This document shows, one piece after another, positions 26,672 to 35,939 of a stretch of DNA of 64,000 bases. The stretch is from Pseudalkalibacillus sp052246725 (GTDB lineage: Bacteria > Bacillota > Bacilli > Bacillales > Fictibacillaceae). The DNA is taken from assembly GCA_052246725.1 (NCBI GenBank), contig JBQQCL010000006.1. One strand, 5' to 3'. The translations under genes and the position numbers were made by a program. Numbering within the stretch: the stretch's first letter is position 1; the number at the start of each line of letters is the position of its first letter. The notes under the pieces were generated by a model, which had not been told where the DNA came from, did not search any database, and worked only from the letters and a program-made list of their open reading frames with translations.

Positions 26672-27442
26672 TTGTCTGAGGTTCTTATTGTTGATAACGA
26701 TAAACAAAGTCGCCAAGAATTAGGATCGATCATTAAGGATAGCAAATATAGTTTTCTATCTATTTATGAATCAAGTACAGCTAAGAGAGCTATGTTGCTA
26801 TTAAAACAGAGTAAACCGGGGTGTTTGATAACTGATTTATCACTTCCTGATATGGATGGGATGCAATTTGGCAGAACAGCACTGCAAATGTATCCTGATC
26901 TACCAGTCATTATCGTTACTCATCTGAAAATGTTTCATCTCGTCCAAGAAGCAATCAATGCTGGTTTTTCTGCGTATTTACTGAAAGCGCTTACCAAAAC
27001 GGAAGTAATAGAAACATTTGAAAGAGTATTAACACCAGAGTTAAGTAAACATGTAAATAGTATTATGAAAAAACGTAACACGAATCTTGTTTCAGATCTG
27101 AGTAATCCGATTGAGAGTGCGATCTACATTATTCAAGAGCATTATAATGAATCACTCACTTTGAAAGGTATTTCTGATCAAGTATATTTAAGTCCTTCTT
27201 ATTTTAGCCGTCTTTTTAAAGAGGAGACGGGCAAGACAGTAGTGGAATATCTAGCGGATGTCCGTGTTCAAAAAGCTAAAAGTATGTTAAGGATGTCATC
27301 CCTTCCAATTGAAGTGATTGCAAATAACGTCGGTTTCGCTACAGCTGGATATTTCGCAACAACCTTCAAGAGGCTGATCGGAATTACTCCAAGTGAATAC
27401 CGGGAACAATTTCATTGGGAGACGCAATTACAAAAAAATTAA
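26672..27442 (+). CDS. Response regulator with AraC-type DNA-binding domain
   Basis: A 256-aa orphan regulator of the YesN type. Receiver domain: acidic pocket D8/D10 (IVDND), phospho-acceptor D55 (LITDLSLPDMDG), T83 and K105 (YLLKALTK). The C-terminal 100 residues carry two AraC helix-turn-helices (LKGISDQVYLSPSYFSRLFK; IANNVGFATAGYFATTFKR). TTG 26672 has GGGAGG 8 bases upstream; ATG 26651 lies before that SD. No kinase gene is nearby. It leads the XdhC/MocA/molybdenum-hydroxylase operon and probably controls the island in response to substrate. A relic of a second copy lies at 11100-11253. Confidence 0.82.
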   Translation: MSEVLIVDNDKQSRQELGSIIKDSKYSFLSIYESSTAKRAMLLLKQSKPGCLITDLSLPDMDGMQFGRTALQMYPDLPVIIVTHLKMFHLVQEAINAGFSAYLLKALTKTEVIETFERVLTPELSKHVNSIMKKRNTNLVSDLSNPIESAIYIIQEHYNESLTLKGISDQVYLSPSYFSRLFKEETGKTVVEYLADVRVQKAKSMLRMSSLPIEVIANNVGFATAGYFATTFKRLIGITPSEYREQFHWETQLQKN

Positions 27443-27457
27443 GAGGGAGGTTCTAGA

Positions 27458-28594
27458 ATGCTTCCTATTTATAATGAAATCACACGTTGTAGACAAAATG
27501 GGTTAAAAGGTGTACTGGGTACGATCATCAGTACCGAAGGATCTACCTATCAAAAAGCTGGAGCCAAATGCTTTCTCTCAGAAGATGGTGTATTAACTGG
27601 TTTGGTGAGTGGTGGTTGCGTAGAAGGAGATCTGAAAGAACATTGTAAAGAAGTTTTAGAATCCGGATTTTCCAAACGTGTATTTTATGATTTTAGGGAT
27701 CAAGGAGATGACTTGTGGGGCCTTGGACTTGGATGCAATGGCTCTATTGAGATTTTTTTGGAAGTTATCGATCCAATAAATTCTCCTGTAGATGCCTTTA
27801 AAAAGGAAGAAATAGTTACAATAGCCTCAACAAAATCAAGTTGTATTGTCACGATTGTAGGTTCGGAAGACGCTTCGCTTGTCGGTAACAAGTGGATTGT
27901 ATGCGACGAGCTGCCTTTAGAAAAGGGCATTCCATTTGAACAAATCAGAATAGGTTATAAAAAACGTAAAGAAAAGGAAATGTCTGGACTTACCATAGTA
28001 GAAATATGCGGGAAAAAGGCCGAAGTGTTTTATGAGTTTTGTCAGCCCGTTCCGAAGGTTATCGTATTTGGCGCTGGTCCAGATGCAGTTCCACTCGTAA
28101 ATGGTATTAAACTATTAAACTGGCATGTCAGTGTTGTGGATCATAGACCTTCGTTTGTAAATGAAGAACATTTTCCAAATGCCGACCAGTTAATTTACAG
28201 TCCAAAGGGATCTATGCCAACCCTTTCCTTGACGGAAAATACATTTATAATCATCATGTCTCATCATTTTGAGCAAGACCAAATGATATTAAAAGAGGTC
28301 TTAGGATCAGATACAGCTTATGTTGGCATTCTTGGTCCTAGAAAACGTACGTATCAGTTATTTGAAGAGATTAATCGGGATTTAGAGATTACTGAAAAAA
28401 CCCTCGTCAATTTTTATAATCCTATTGGTTTGGATATAGGTGCAAAATCGCCCGAGGAGATTTCTTTCAGTATTTTATCTGAGATGGTAGACGTTTATCG
28501 AGGAGGTAATGGAGTCTCATTAAAAGTAATGAAGGGTCCTTATCAAATTGATAGGAAGAAAGATCGAGAGGAGGAGTTAATATTTCAGACTTAA
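27458..28594 (+). CDS. xdhC: XdhC/CoxI family molybdenum-cofactor maturation protein
   Basis: A 378-aa protein that binds Mo cofactor and helps sulfurate and insert it into xanthine-oxidase-family enzymes. The N-terminal XdhC domain has GTIISTEGSTYQKAGAK and LVSGGCVEGDL. The C-terminal Rossmann domain has VIVFGAGPDAVPLV, followed by GPRKR and LDIGAKSPEEISFSI. AGGGAGG precedes the ATG. It lies 15 bp after the regulator, and its end overlaps the proposed ATT start of the mocA-like gene, consistent with one operon. Confidence 0.9.
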   Translation: MLPIYNEITRCRQNGLKGVLGTIISTEGSTYQKAGAKCFLSEDGVLTGLVSGGCVEGDLKEHCKEVLESGFSKRVFYDFRDQGDDLWGLGLGCNGSIEIFLEVIDPINSPVDAFKKEEIVTIASTKSSCIVTIVGSEDASLVGNKWIVCDELPLEKGIPFEQIRIGYKKRKEKEMSGLTIVEICGKKAEVFYEFCQPVPKVIVFGAGPDAVPLVNGIKLLNWHVSVVDHRPSFVNEEHFPNADQLIYSPKGSMPTLSLTENTFIIIMSHHFEQDQMILKEVLGSDTAYVGILGPRKRTYQLFEEINRDLEITEKTLVNFYNPIGLDIGAKSPEEISFSILSEMVDVYRGGNGVSLKVMKGPYQIDRKKDREEELIFQT

Positions 28595-29193
28595 AAAAAG
28601 AAGTTTGGGGGATAATCTTGGCGGCTGGAATGTCAAAAAGGATGGGAAGCCCTAAAATGCTCCTGCCTTTTCAGGGAAAAACAATCATACGGCATGTAAT
28701 CGATCATGCACTCTGTTCAGCGCTTGACGGTGTTGTTGTTGTCGTAAACCCTGCTGTCGATGGTTTAGTAGATGAAGCGAGTGTAAATGGTGTCAATAAA
28801 GTTATTTTAAATAGTAGGACAGATGATGGTCTGTCTACCTCTGTTAAATCCGGATTATTATTTCTACCTTTGAAAGTTGAGGCTGTGTTATTCATGCTTG
28901 GTGATCAGCCTTTAATAACCAATAAGGAAATTGATAGGATAGTACACCGGTTTAAGAAAGAACGTTTAGCCCCCATTTATCAATCTTCTTATTTAGGAAA
29001 GAAGGGGCATCCCGTTTTATTTAAAAGACATTTGTTCGGTGATTTATACAACGTTCAAGGTGATGAGGGTGGACGGGCAGTTTTAAAAAAATATCATCAA
29101 CATGTTCGGTTGGTAGAAATGAGGAAAAGAAATCCTTCTGATATTGATACAAGAAATGATTATGAAAAGCTGCTTGATGAGGAGGTTTCATAA
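28582..29193 (+). CDS. mocA: MocA-like molybdenum cofactor cytidylyltransferase
   Basis: A 203-aa nucleotidyltransferase that would add CMP to molybdopterin, giving the MCD form used by CO-dehydrogenase-type hydroxylases. Motifs: GIILAAGMSKRMGSPKMLLP, then a DDGLSTSVKSGL block and FMLGDQPL. The usual first beta-strand (VWGIILAAG) is encoded upstream of TTG 28618. The only plausible start for it is ATT 28582, which has GAGGAG 5 bases upstream and overlaps xdhC by 13 bp. Starting at TTG 28618 would delete that strand. The non-standard start is inferred from fold and SD placement; a sequence change from ATG is the alternative. Confidence 0.8.
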   Translation: MSDLKKEVWGIILAAGMSKRMGSPKMLLPFQGKTIIRHVIDHALCSALDGVVVVVNPAVDGLVDEASVNGVNKVILNSRTDDGLSTSVKSGLLFLPLKVEAVLFMLGDQPLITNKEIDRIVHRFKKERLAPIYQSSYLGKKGHPVLFKRHLFGDLYNVQGDEGGRAVLKKYHQHVRLVEMRKRNPSDIDTRNDYEKLLDEEVS

Positions 29194-31629
29194 GTGAGTA
29201 CTATAGTTGGAAAGCCAATCACAAGAGTAGAAGATGCACGCCTTTTAACCGGACAAGGGAAATACATTGATGACATCGGAATACCGACAAATACAGTTCA
29301 TGCTGCCATACTAAGAAGTACGTATCCCCACGCAAAGATCGTCTCAATCGATATAACGGAAGCAGAGAAAGAGCCTGGTGTAAAAGCTATTATCACAGGA
29401 GAACAAGTAAAAAAGTATCTAAACCCTTTTAGTGTTGGGGTGAGTGCGCCTGTAAAATATTATCCCATTGCTGTTGAGAAGGTGAGGTATGTAGGGGAGC
29501 CGGTAGCGGTCATCCTGGCGAAAGATCGCTACATCGCAGAAGATGCTTTAGAAAAAATCAAGGTGAAATATGAACCTTATGCGCCAATAGTAGATATTGA
29601 AAAATCACTCGAACCTGATGCACCGATTCTACATGAAAATGTCGGTTCTAATATAGCCAATCACCGTACATTTGACTATGGGGAAGTGGACAAAGCATTT
29701 AAGGAAGCTGATCGGATCGTCAAACATAAATACACCTTTCCAAAGTATTCTGCAACACCAGTTGAAACGTATGGTTTACTTGCAAACTATGAAGATAGTG
29801 AGGACAAATATACAATCAACGCAAATTTCCATGGCCCATTCGTCATTCAAGCCATTATGGCCCAAGCCCTTAAGGTTCCAGGAAATAAGTTAAGAATCAT
29901 TGTTCCTAAGGATATCGGTGGAAGCTATGGCATTAAAGCTGGAATTTTTCCTTATATGGTTTTGTTAGCGGTTTCGAGCCGGATAGCAGGTTACCCGGTT
30001 AAATGGGTCGAGGATCGTCAAGAGCATTTATCAGCAAGCTCAAGCGGAACGGATCGTGTCACGTATATAGAGGCAGCGGTTAAGAACAATGGAAAAGTGA
30101 CTGGGTTAAGAATGAAGATGATTGATAATGTTGGGGCTTACATTCGTGCACCTGAACCTGCCTGCTTGTACCGAACCCATGCAAACTCAACGGGTGCTTA
30201 TGATATCCCGAATCTTCATATCGATGCCTATGCAATCATGACAAATAAGTTGCCGACTGGACTGATCAGAGGCTATGGCGGTCAGGAACTTTACTTTCCA
30301 TTAGAAAGGATTATGCAACGAGTGGCCAGGGAGTTGAAGATGGATCCGGCTGATGTCATCAGGGAAAATTTAATTAAGAAAGACCAGTTTCCTTATACAA
30401 CTGCATCTGGCGGAATATATGACAGCGGCGACTATGTGAGAGGATTCGATTTGGCGCTTGAAACGGGACACTATCAAGCATTCAGGAAGAAACAAGAGGA
30501 GGCACGGAAAAGCGGTAAAATCTTCGGTGTCGGACTTGCGAATATCGTTGAACCATCAGGCTCTAACATGGGCTATATAACCGTTGCCTTGACCCCGGAA
30601 GAAAGAGCCAATTCCTTGCCTAAATCAGGATGTGCCGAAGCCGCTACCATTTCAATGGATCCGACTGGGAGTGTGAATGTACGGATAAGTACGACTCCAT
30701 CCGGTCAAGGGCATGAAACAGTAGCCGCACAAATTATCTCAGATGTACTTGGGATCCCAATGGATAAGATCAATGTAGTTGCAGAATTGGACACATCCAC
30801 TAGTGCCTGGTCTATTGCTTCGGGAAGTTATTCAAGCCGCTTTGCCTCTTTGGGGTCCAGTGCTGTATATTATGCAGCCCATAAAGTGAAGGCTAAACTT
30901 TTAAAAATTGCGGCCCATCAATTAGGAGTTATTGATAATGAACTGGATTTGAAAGATGGAAACATTTATTTGAAAAATGACCCAGACAAAAAATATTCGT
31001 TAAAAAGAGCTGTAGGGACTGCCCACTGGAATCCTTTATCACTTCCAGACGGAATGGAACCAGGAATTTATGAAACCTATTATTATACAGCCAAAATAGC
31101 AGAGCCGCCTGATGAAAATGACATGATCAATTCATCGATTACTTACGGATTTGTATCTGATCTCGTAACCGTTGAAATTGATCGTGAAACTGCAGAAGTC
31201 AAAATCCTGGATTACGTAACGATCCATGATGCTGGAAAATTATTAAACCCTAAAATTGTTGATGGACAGATTTTTGGAGGTCTAGCTCATGGGTTAGGTG
31301 GTGCGTTATATGAGGAGTTGGTATACGACAGCAATGGTCAGTTTTTAACCGGTTCATTTATGGATTATTTATGTCCAACAGCTCCGGAAATCCCAAATGT
31401 AACCATCAAGCATATTGAAACACCATCCCCTTTAACACCACTAGGCGCAAAAGGCCTGGGAGAAGGAAATACAATGAGCGCACCCGTTGCGGTTGCAAAC
31501 GCGGTCAGTGATGCTCTATCTCCATATAACATTGAAATTGATACGTTGCCGCTAAGTCCAAACAAAATTTGGAGTCTTCTGTCACAAGCAGAATTATATA
31601 AAAAACACAAAGAGGTGAAGGCAAAATGA
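29194..31629 (+). CDS. Molybdenum hydroxylase large subunit (HmfA/CoxL-like)
   Basis: An 811-aa xanthine-oxidase-family large subunit. Signatures are ITRVEDARLLTGQGKYIDD, GEPVAVILA, GGSYGIKAG and the catalytic glutamate E757 (KGLGEGNT). The loop that holds the selanylcysteine in true CO dehydrogenase is here RGYGGQE (residues 359-365) without Cys, so CO is not the substrate. GTG 29194 has GAGGAGG upstream. CoxG-, FAD- and FeS-subunit genes follow, then CoA ligase and hydratase. The order matches hmfABCDE, where the complex hydroxylates 2-furoyl-CoA at C5. Other heteroaromatic substrates cannot be excluded. Confidence 0.75.
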   Translation: MSTIVGKPITRVEDARLLTGQGKYIDDIGIPTNTVHAAILRSTYPHAKIVSIDITEAEKEPGVKAIITGEQVKKYLNPFSVGVSAPVKYYPIAVEKVRYVGEPVAVILAKDRYIAEDALEKIKVKYEPYAPIVDIEKSLEPDAPILHENVGSNIANHRTFDYGEVDKAFKEADRIVKHKYTFPKYSATPVETYGLLANYEDSEDKYTINANFHGPFVIQAIMAQALKVPGNKLRIIVPKDIGGSYGIKAGIFPYMVLLAVSSRIAGYPVKWVEDRQEHLSASSSGTDRVTYIEAAVKNNGKVTGLRMKMIDNVGAYIRAPEPACLYRTHANSTGAYDIPNLHIDAYAIMTNKLPTGLIRGYGGQELYFPLERIMQRVARELKMDPADVIRENLIKKDQFPYTTASGGIYDSGDYVRGFDLALETGHYQAFRKKQEEARKSGKIFGVGLANIVEPSGSNMGYITVALTPEERANSLPKSGCAEAATISMDPTGSVNVRISTTPSGQGHETVAAQIISDVLGIPMDKINVVAELDTSTSAWSIASGSYSSRFASLGSSAVYYAAHKVKAKLLKIAAHQLGVIDNELDLKDGNIYLKNDPDKKYSLKRAVGTAHWNPLSLPDGMEPGIYETYYYTAKIAEPPDENDMINSSITYGFVSDLVTVEIDRETAEVKILDYVTIHDAGKLLNPKIVDGQIFGGLAHGLGGALYEELVYDSNGQFLTGSFMDYLCPTAPEIPNVTIKHIETPSPLTPLGAKGLGEGNTMSAPVAVANAVSDALSPYNIEIDTLPLSPNKIWSLLSQAELYKKHKEVKAK

Positions 31630-32081
31630 ACGGAAAAGGATATTTGACATTAGATGCAGGAATTGAAAGGTCGTGGGAAGTTCTTCTGGATCCTGATGTC
31701 CTGCAAAGGTGCATTATGGGTTGTGAAAAGCTGGATCAAATCGATGACAATAAATATGAAGCTGAGTTGTCTATGGGGATCGCCGCTGTAAAAGGCAAGT
31801 ATTCTTCAATTATTGAACTCACAGATATGGAAAAACCGAGTCACTATAAACTGATTGTAAAAGGAGAAGGTGGACCTGGAAATGTAGAGGCTGTCGGAAA
31901 TATCGATTTAATAGCAGTAGATGAAACTACCACTACATTAAATTACACCTATGAAGCAGAAGTAGGGGGAAAAGTTGCTATGGTAGGGCAAAGAATGCTA
32001 GGTGGAGTAGCAAAGCTAATTATTCAGGATTTCTTTAAAAAATTTAAAAAAGAGCTCACGAGAATCGAACAAAATACTTGA
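31626..32081 (+). CDS. CoxG-like SRPBCC-domain protein
   Basis: A 151-aa protein of the CoxG/SRPBCC fold: LDAGIERSWEVLLDPDVLQRCIMGCEKL, then VKGKYSSIIEL and KGEGGPGNVEAVGNIDL. In carboxydotrophs CoxG anchors the molybdenum hydroxylase to the membrane; related proteins may act in assembly. Its ATG overlaps the large-subunit stop (ATGA), so translation is coupled. Insertion between large and FAD subunits is a gene order not found in the classic hmf set as I know it. Confidence 0.8.
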   Translation: MNGKGYLTLDAGIERSWEVLLDPDVLQRCIMGCEKLDQIDDNKYEAELSMGIAAVKGKYSSIIELTDMEKPSHYKLIVKGEGGPGNVEAVGNIDLIAVDETTTTLNYTYEAEVGGKVAMVGQRMLGGVAKLIIQDFFKKFKKELTRIEQNT

Positions 32082-32102
32082 TTGGAAGGGGGAGTGGATC
32101 AA

Positions 32103-32984
32103 ATGAAACCGGCTAAATTCGACTACTACCGGCCAGAAACTCTATCTGAAGCACTTTCATTACTTGAGGAAGTTGGTTTCGACGGCAAAATCATAGCTGG
32201 TGGTCAGAGTCTGGTTCCCATAATGAATATGCGTTTGGCGACACCGGAATGCTTGATTGATATAAATGGTATAAACGATCTTGATTATATTGTGAAGGAT
32301 GTAGATGTTATCAAGATTGGAGCGATGACAAGACAAAGTGAGCTTGAAACCTCAGATATCATCAGACAAAATTGTCCGCTTGTAAGTGAAGCTGTCCGAT
32401 TAATTGGTCACGTTCAGACAAGAAACCGTGGGACTGTAGGTGGAAGTATTGTTCATGCTGATCCTAGTGCAGAGCTTCCCCTCGTCCTCATGACCCTCGG
32501 TGGATCGCTGAAAATTTCGGCTAACGGTGAGGTAAGGTCTGTAAATGCCGAAGATTTCTTTATTACCTATCTCACCACTGATTTGATGCCAAGCGAAATT
32601 TTGACAGAGATTCATTTGCCGATTTGGCACGGTCGTAAAGGCTATTCATTTTTAGAAATTGCTAGAAGACATGGTGATTTTGCTCTTGTGGCTGCTTCAT
32701 GTCAGCTGACGTTAGATGATCAGGATCGAATTGAAAAGGTAAGGTTAGCTCTTGGTGGTGTGGAAGCCATTCCATTCTTAATTGAAGATGCTCAGGACTT
32801 ATTACATGGAGAAAGACTATCAAGTTCTCTCATTGATAAGTTGACAAAGGTTGTTGAAGAAAGTGTTGAACCTGAATCCGATCTTCATGCCTCAGAGGAA
32901 TATCGTCGCCATCTTGCAAAGGTGTTGACCTCAAGATCTTTACAACAAGCTTATGAGAGAGCAAAGGGTGAACAATATGGCTAG
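32103..32984 (+). CDS. Molybdenum hydroxylase FAD-binding subunit (HmfB/CoxM-like)
   Basis: A 293-aa flavoprotein that passes electrons from the FeS clusters to an acceptor. FAD motifs are IAGGQSLVPIMNMRLA (residues about 33-48) and HVQTRNRGTVGGSIVHADPSAE. The C-terminal domain has LALGGVEAIPF. ATG 32103 follows GGGGGAG; TTG 32082 is less likely. The end overlaps the next start by 8 bp. Confidence 0.85.
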   Translation: MKPAKFDYYRPETLSEALSLLEEVGFDGKIIAGGQSLVPIMNMRLATPECLIDINGINDLDYIVKDVDVIKIGAMTRQSELETSDIIRQNCPLVSEAVRLIGHVQTRNRGTVGGSIVHADPSAELPLVLMTLGGSLKISANGEVRSVNAEDFFITYLTTDLMPSEILTEIHLPIWHGRKGYSFLEIARRHGDFALVAASCQLTLDDQDRIEKVRLALGGVEAIPFLIEDAQDLLHGERLSSSLIDKLTKVVEESVEPESDLHASEEYRRHLAKVLTSRSLQQAYERAKGEQYG

Positions 32985-33474
32985 ACAGGAAATCGAAGTA
33001 ACGATTAACGGTAAGCTGTATCAGGAATGGGTTGAACCGAGAATGCTTTTAAGTGATTTTATTCGAGAGGTATGCGGTTTAACCGGTACACATATTGGTT
33101 GTGAACATGGAGTATGTGGTGCCTGTACAATTGTGTTTGACGGGGCTGCAGTCAGGAGTTGTCTGCTTTTTGTTGTTCAAGCAAATGGTTGTGAAATCCA
33201 AACGGTAGAAGGGCTGTCAAAAGATGGTGAGATGTCATCTCTACAGAAAAATTTTTCTGAATGCCATGGTCTACAGTGTGGTTTTTGTACGGCAGGCATC
33301 CTGATGGCAACAACTGACTTTCTAGAAAAAAATTCTGATCCTTCCACCAGGGAAATAAAAGAAATGCTATCGGGCCACCTATGCCGATGTACGGGTTATG
33401 ACGGTATTGTGAAAGCTGTAGAAAAGACAATTGAAGAAAACAAGACCGGCACTGCAAAGGAGTTGATTAGATAA
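32977..33474 (+). CDS. Molybdenum hydroxylase [2Fe-2S] subunit (HmfC/CoxS-like)
   Basis: A 165-aa ferredoxin-like subunit with two [2Fe-2S] clusters. Plant-type cluster: CEHGVCGACT and a distal Cys (RSCLLF). Second cluster: QCGFCTAGIL and HLCRCTGYDGIV. ATG 32977 has AAAGGGTGA upstream and overlaps the FAD-subunit gene. The complex LMS = HmfA, B, C-like is therefore complete. Confidence 0.88.
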   Translation: MARQEIEVTINGKLYQEWVEPRMLLSDFIREVCGLTGTHIGCEHGVCGACTIVFDGAAVRSCLLFVVQANGCEIQTVEGLSKDGEMSSLQKNFSECHGLQCGFCTAGILMATTDFLEKNSDPSTREIKEMLSGHLCRCTGYDGIVKAVEKTIEENKTGTAKELIR

Positions 33475-35028
33475 ATGAATCTTGGGAGATTGCTTGAGTT
33501 CGCTGTTAAGAGGCACCCAAACAAAACGGCAGTTGTACAGGGTAAGGAACGTCTAACGTATTCCCAATTAGAGAGACAAGTATCCCTGATTGCTTCATCC
33601 CTCCAAAAAATTGGTATTAAACAACAGGATCGTATCATTGTTTGCTTAAAGAATCGGCTGGAAAATGTCCTGACGTATTGGGCGTTACAAAAGTTGGGGG
33701 CCATCTATACACCCATCAACTTTCGACTTTCTGCTAAAGAAGTGGAATATTGCGTAAATGATGCCGAAGCTAAAGCTGTCATTTATGAGGAGGTGAGCCA
33801 GGACTCTGTTTTAAAAGCAAAATATGATGAGAGGCCCGTGTATATCGGGGTTGGGGAAGTTGATGGAGCTGATATTTTCTATTCGGAATTAATTGAAAGA
33901 AGTCCAGGAAATTTTGAAGAACCGAATATACAGGACGAAAATATTGCCATCATGCTTTATACATCAGGGACGACTGGACGTCCGAAAGGCGTTCCGCGCA
34001 GTCATAAAAATGAGTATTCATCAGCGATTGCTCACATTATCCAGAATCAATATAAAGAAGGCGAGAGCACGCTAGGAACCATGCCTTTATATCATACGAT
34101 GGGAATGAGATCGCTGCTTTCGATTGCATTTTTAAATGGAAAATATGTTCTTCTTCCTGATTTCGATGCAAAAGAAGCCCTGGAATGGATCAGCAGTGAA
34201 CAATTATCCTGCTTATACCTTGTACCTACCTTGTATCATGATATGTTAAATCATCCGAACTTCACTGATTATGATCTTTCTACATTGAACAAACTTGGTT
34301 ACGCGGGGGCATCGATGACCACTGCGTTAACAGAACGATGTGTGAAACATTTTAAACCAGATGTTTTCGTGAATCATTATGGAAGCACAGAAGTGTATAC
34401 ATTCACAATTAATCCTAATGCAGCGTTGAAGCCCAATTGTGCCGGTAAACCTGGATTCCATCAAAACATTCGTGTGATTAAAGTGGATCCTACGAATGAA
34501 ACCAATCCTTCGGACATTGTAAGAACCGGGGAGGTAGGTGAAATTATCGCTGATTTAGATTCTGATGAAGCATTTAAAGGCTATTGGAATAGACCAGATG
34601 CCAATGTTAAAGCGATACGAGATGGGTGGTACTTCACTGGAGACCTCGGCGTTATTGATGAGGACGGGGATTTGCATGTCGTGGGCAGGGTGGATGACAT
34701 GGTCATCTCCGGTGGAGAAAATATACATCCCTTAGAAGTGGAAGATGTGTTGTCGAAATGCACGAAAGTGTCTGAAGTAGCGATAGTAGGTGAAGATGAT
34801 GATCGATGGGGACAAGTTGTAACAGCTTATGTTGTTCCGACCGATTCTTACATTACTATTCAAGAACTAGACGAGTTCTGTAAAAATCATCCTAAACTAT
34901 CCAATTTCAAACGTCCAAGAAAATATGTCTTCATAAAAGAATTACCTAAAAGCCCTGTAGGAAAAATACTTCGAAGACAATTGCGTGAAGGAAATTTTGA
35001 ATTATTTAAAGATGAAACGGTTGTTTAA
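33475..35028 (+). CDS. Acyl/aryl-CoA ligase (HmfD-like)
   Basis: A 517-aa AMP-forming CoA ligase. The P-loop is MLYTSGTTGRPKGVPRSH; the A5 region is NHYGSTEVYTF, followed by DGWYFTGDLGVIDEDGDLHV; and the catalytic lysine is in KSPVGKILRR near the C-terminus. Its ATG is the base after the FeS-subunit stop. In the furan pathway this position is 2-furoyl-CoA synthetase, which would feed the adjacent molybdenum hydroxylase. General fatty-acyl or benzoate-type ligase activity is the alternative. Confidence 0.8.
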   Translation: MNLGRLLEFAVKRHPNKTAVVQGKERLTYSQLERQVSLIASSLQKIGIKQQDRIIVCLKNRLENVLTYWALQKLGAIYTPINFRLSAKEVEYCVNDAEAKAVIYEEVSQDSVLKAKYDERPVYIGVGEVDGADIFYSELIERSPGNFEEPNIQDENIAIMLYTSGTTGRPKGVPRSHKNEYSSAIAHIIQNQYKEGESTLGTMPLYHTMGMRSLLSIAFLNGKYVLLPDFDAKEALEWISSEQLSCLYLVPTLYHDMLNHPNFTDYDLSTLNKLGYAGASMTTALTERCVKHFKPDVFVNHYGSTEVYTFTINPNAALKPNCAGKPGFHQNIRVIKVDPTNETNPSDIVRTGEVGEIIADLDSDEAFKGYWNRPDANVKAIRDGWYFTGDLGVIDEDGDLHVVGRVDDMVISGGENIHPLEVEDVLSKCTKVSEVAIVGEDDDRWGQVVTAYVVPTDSYITIQELDEFCKNHPKLSNFKRPRKYVFIKELPKSPVGKILRRQLREGNFELFKDETVV

Positions 35029-35055
35029 AGCCCATACTTGAAAGGAGATATTACG

Positions 35056-35844
35056 ATGACAACGACTTTGAAATATGACCACATACGAGTAGAAAAGAAT
35101 ATTGAGGATCAAACAGCTACAATCGTATTTGATCGACCAGAGAAGATGAATTATATCAGCATGCAAGCTCGCTCTCAATTTTCCGAAATTTTTGATGAGT
35201 TAAACAAGGATGATGAAGTCCGTGTCATTATTATTAAAGGGGAAGGAGATAAAGCATTCAGTGCAGGAGGGAGTATTCCTCAATTCATGGAAACTCATCC
35301 GGAGGTTTTATCCCATCTTGCGGATAATGTTGCAGCTCCTGAGAGATCCCATAAACCTGTTATTGCCCAACTGCAAGGATTTACATTCGGAGTCGGATTT
35401 GAAATCGCAATGGCATGTGATTTTCGTATAGCGGCTGATGATACATTACTTGCCTTACCAGAAATGAACCTCGGTATGATCCCTGGAAGTGGGGGAACGC
35501 AACGGGTAGCGAGAGCTGTAGGTTTGACAAGAGCAAAAGATATGATTATGAGAGCAAGAAGAATTCCAGCTGAGGAAGGGTATCAATGGGGACTTTTAAC
35601 AAAAGTCGTAGAAAAAGAACGTTTAGAAGAAGAAGTTCAAAATCTAGCAAAAGAGTTAACGAGATTCTCACCATTAGCACAGCGTGTATGTAAAGAGGTC
35701 CTCAATGCTGCGGAAGAGGGGCCGCTTCGTACAGGCTTGGAAATTGAAGGACGTGCATATGGAATGCTTAGGTCGACTGATGATTTTAAAGAGGGCGTAG
35801 AAGCTTTTGTTCAAAAAAGAAAACCAAACTTTACTGGTAAGTAA
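35056..35844 (+). CDS. Enoyl-CoA hydratase/isomerase family protein (HmfE-like)
   Basis: A 262-aa crotonase-fold protein. The oxyanion-hole segments are KAFSAGGSIPQF and GFTFGVGFEIAMACDFRIA; the second active-site region is PEMNLGMIPGSGGTQRVAR. ATG 35056 follows AAAGGAGAT. It closes the hydroxylase/ligase operon before a hairpin at 35850. HmfE in Cupriavidus is a crotonase-family protein assigned to 2-oxoglutaroyl-CoA formation/hydrolysis, and the same step is proposed here. Confidence 0.8.
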   Translation: MTTTLKYDHIRVEKNIEDQTATIVFDRPEKMNYISMQARSQFSEIFDELNKDDEVRVIIIKGEGDKAFSAGGSIPQFMETHPEVLSHLADNVAAPERSHKPVIAQLQGFTFGVGFEIAMACDFRIAADDTLLALPEMNLGMIPGSGGTQRVARAVGLTRAKDMIMRARRIPAEEGYQWGLLTKVVEKERLEEEVQNLAKELTRFSPLAQRVCKEVLNAAEEGPLRTGLEIEGRAYGMLRSTDDFKEGVEAFVQKRKPNFTGK

Positions 35845-35849
35845 GTTGA

Positions 35850-35878
35850 TTTCCTGCGGGGGTCTACTCCGCAGGAAA
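35850..35878 (+). terminator. GC-rich hairpin
   Basis: TTTCCTGCGG and CCGCAGGAAA form a perfect 10-bp stem after the hydratase gene. There is no U tract, so it may be a weak terminator or an mRNA-stabilising end. Confidence 0.6.
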
Positions 35879-35939
35879 CATAGAATTTATCTGAACTAAA
35901 ATAACAGAATATTCTGTATATTTTATGAGGAGGATAACA

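Noticed and set aside
29194..33474. Carbon monoxide dehydrogenase (CoxLMS)
   Set aside because: The large subunit lacks the cysteine active-site loop; context favours a carboxylate-CoA hydroxylase.
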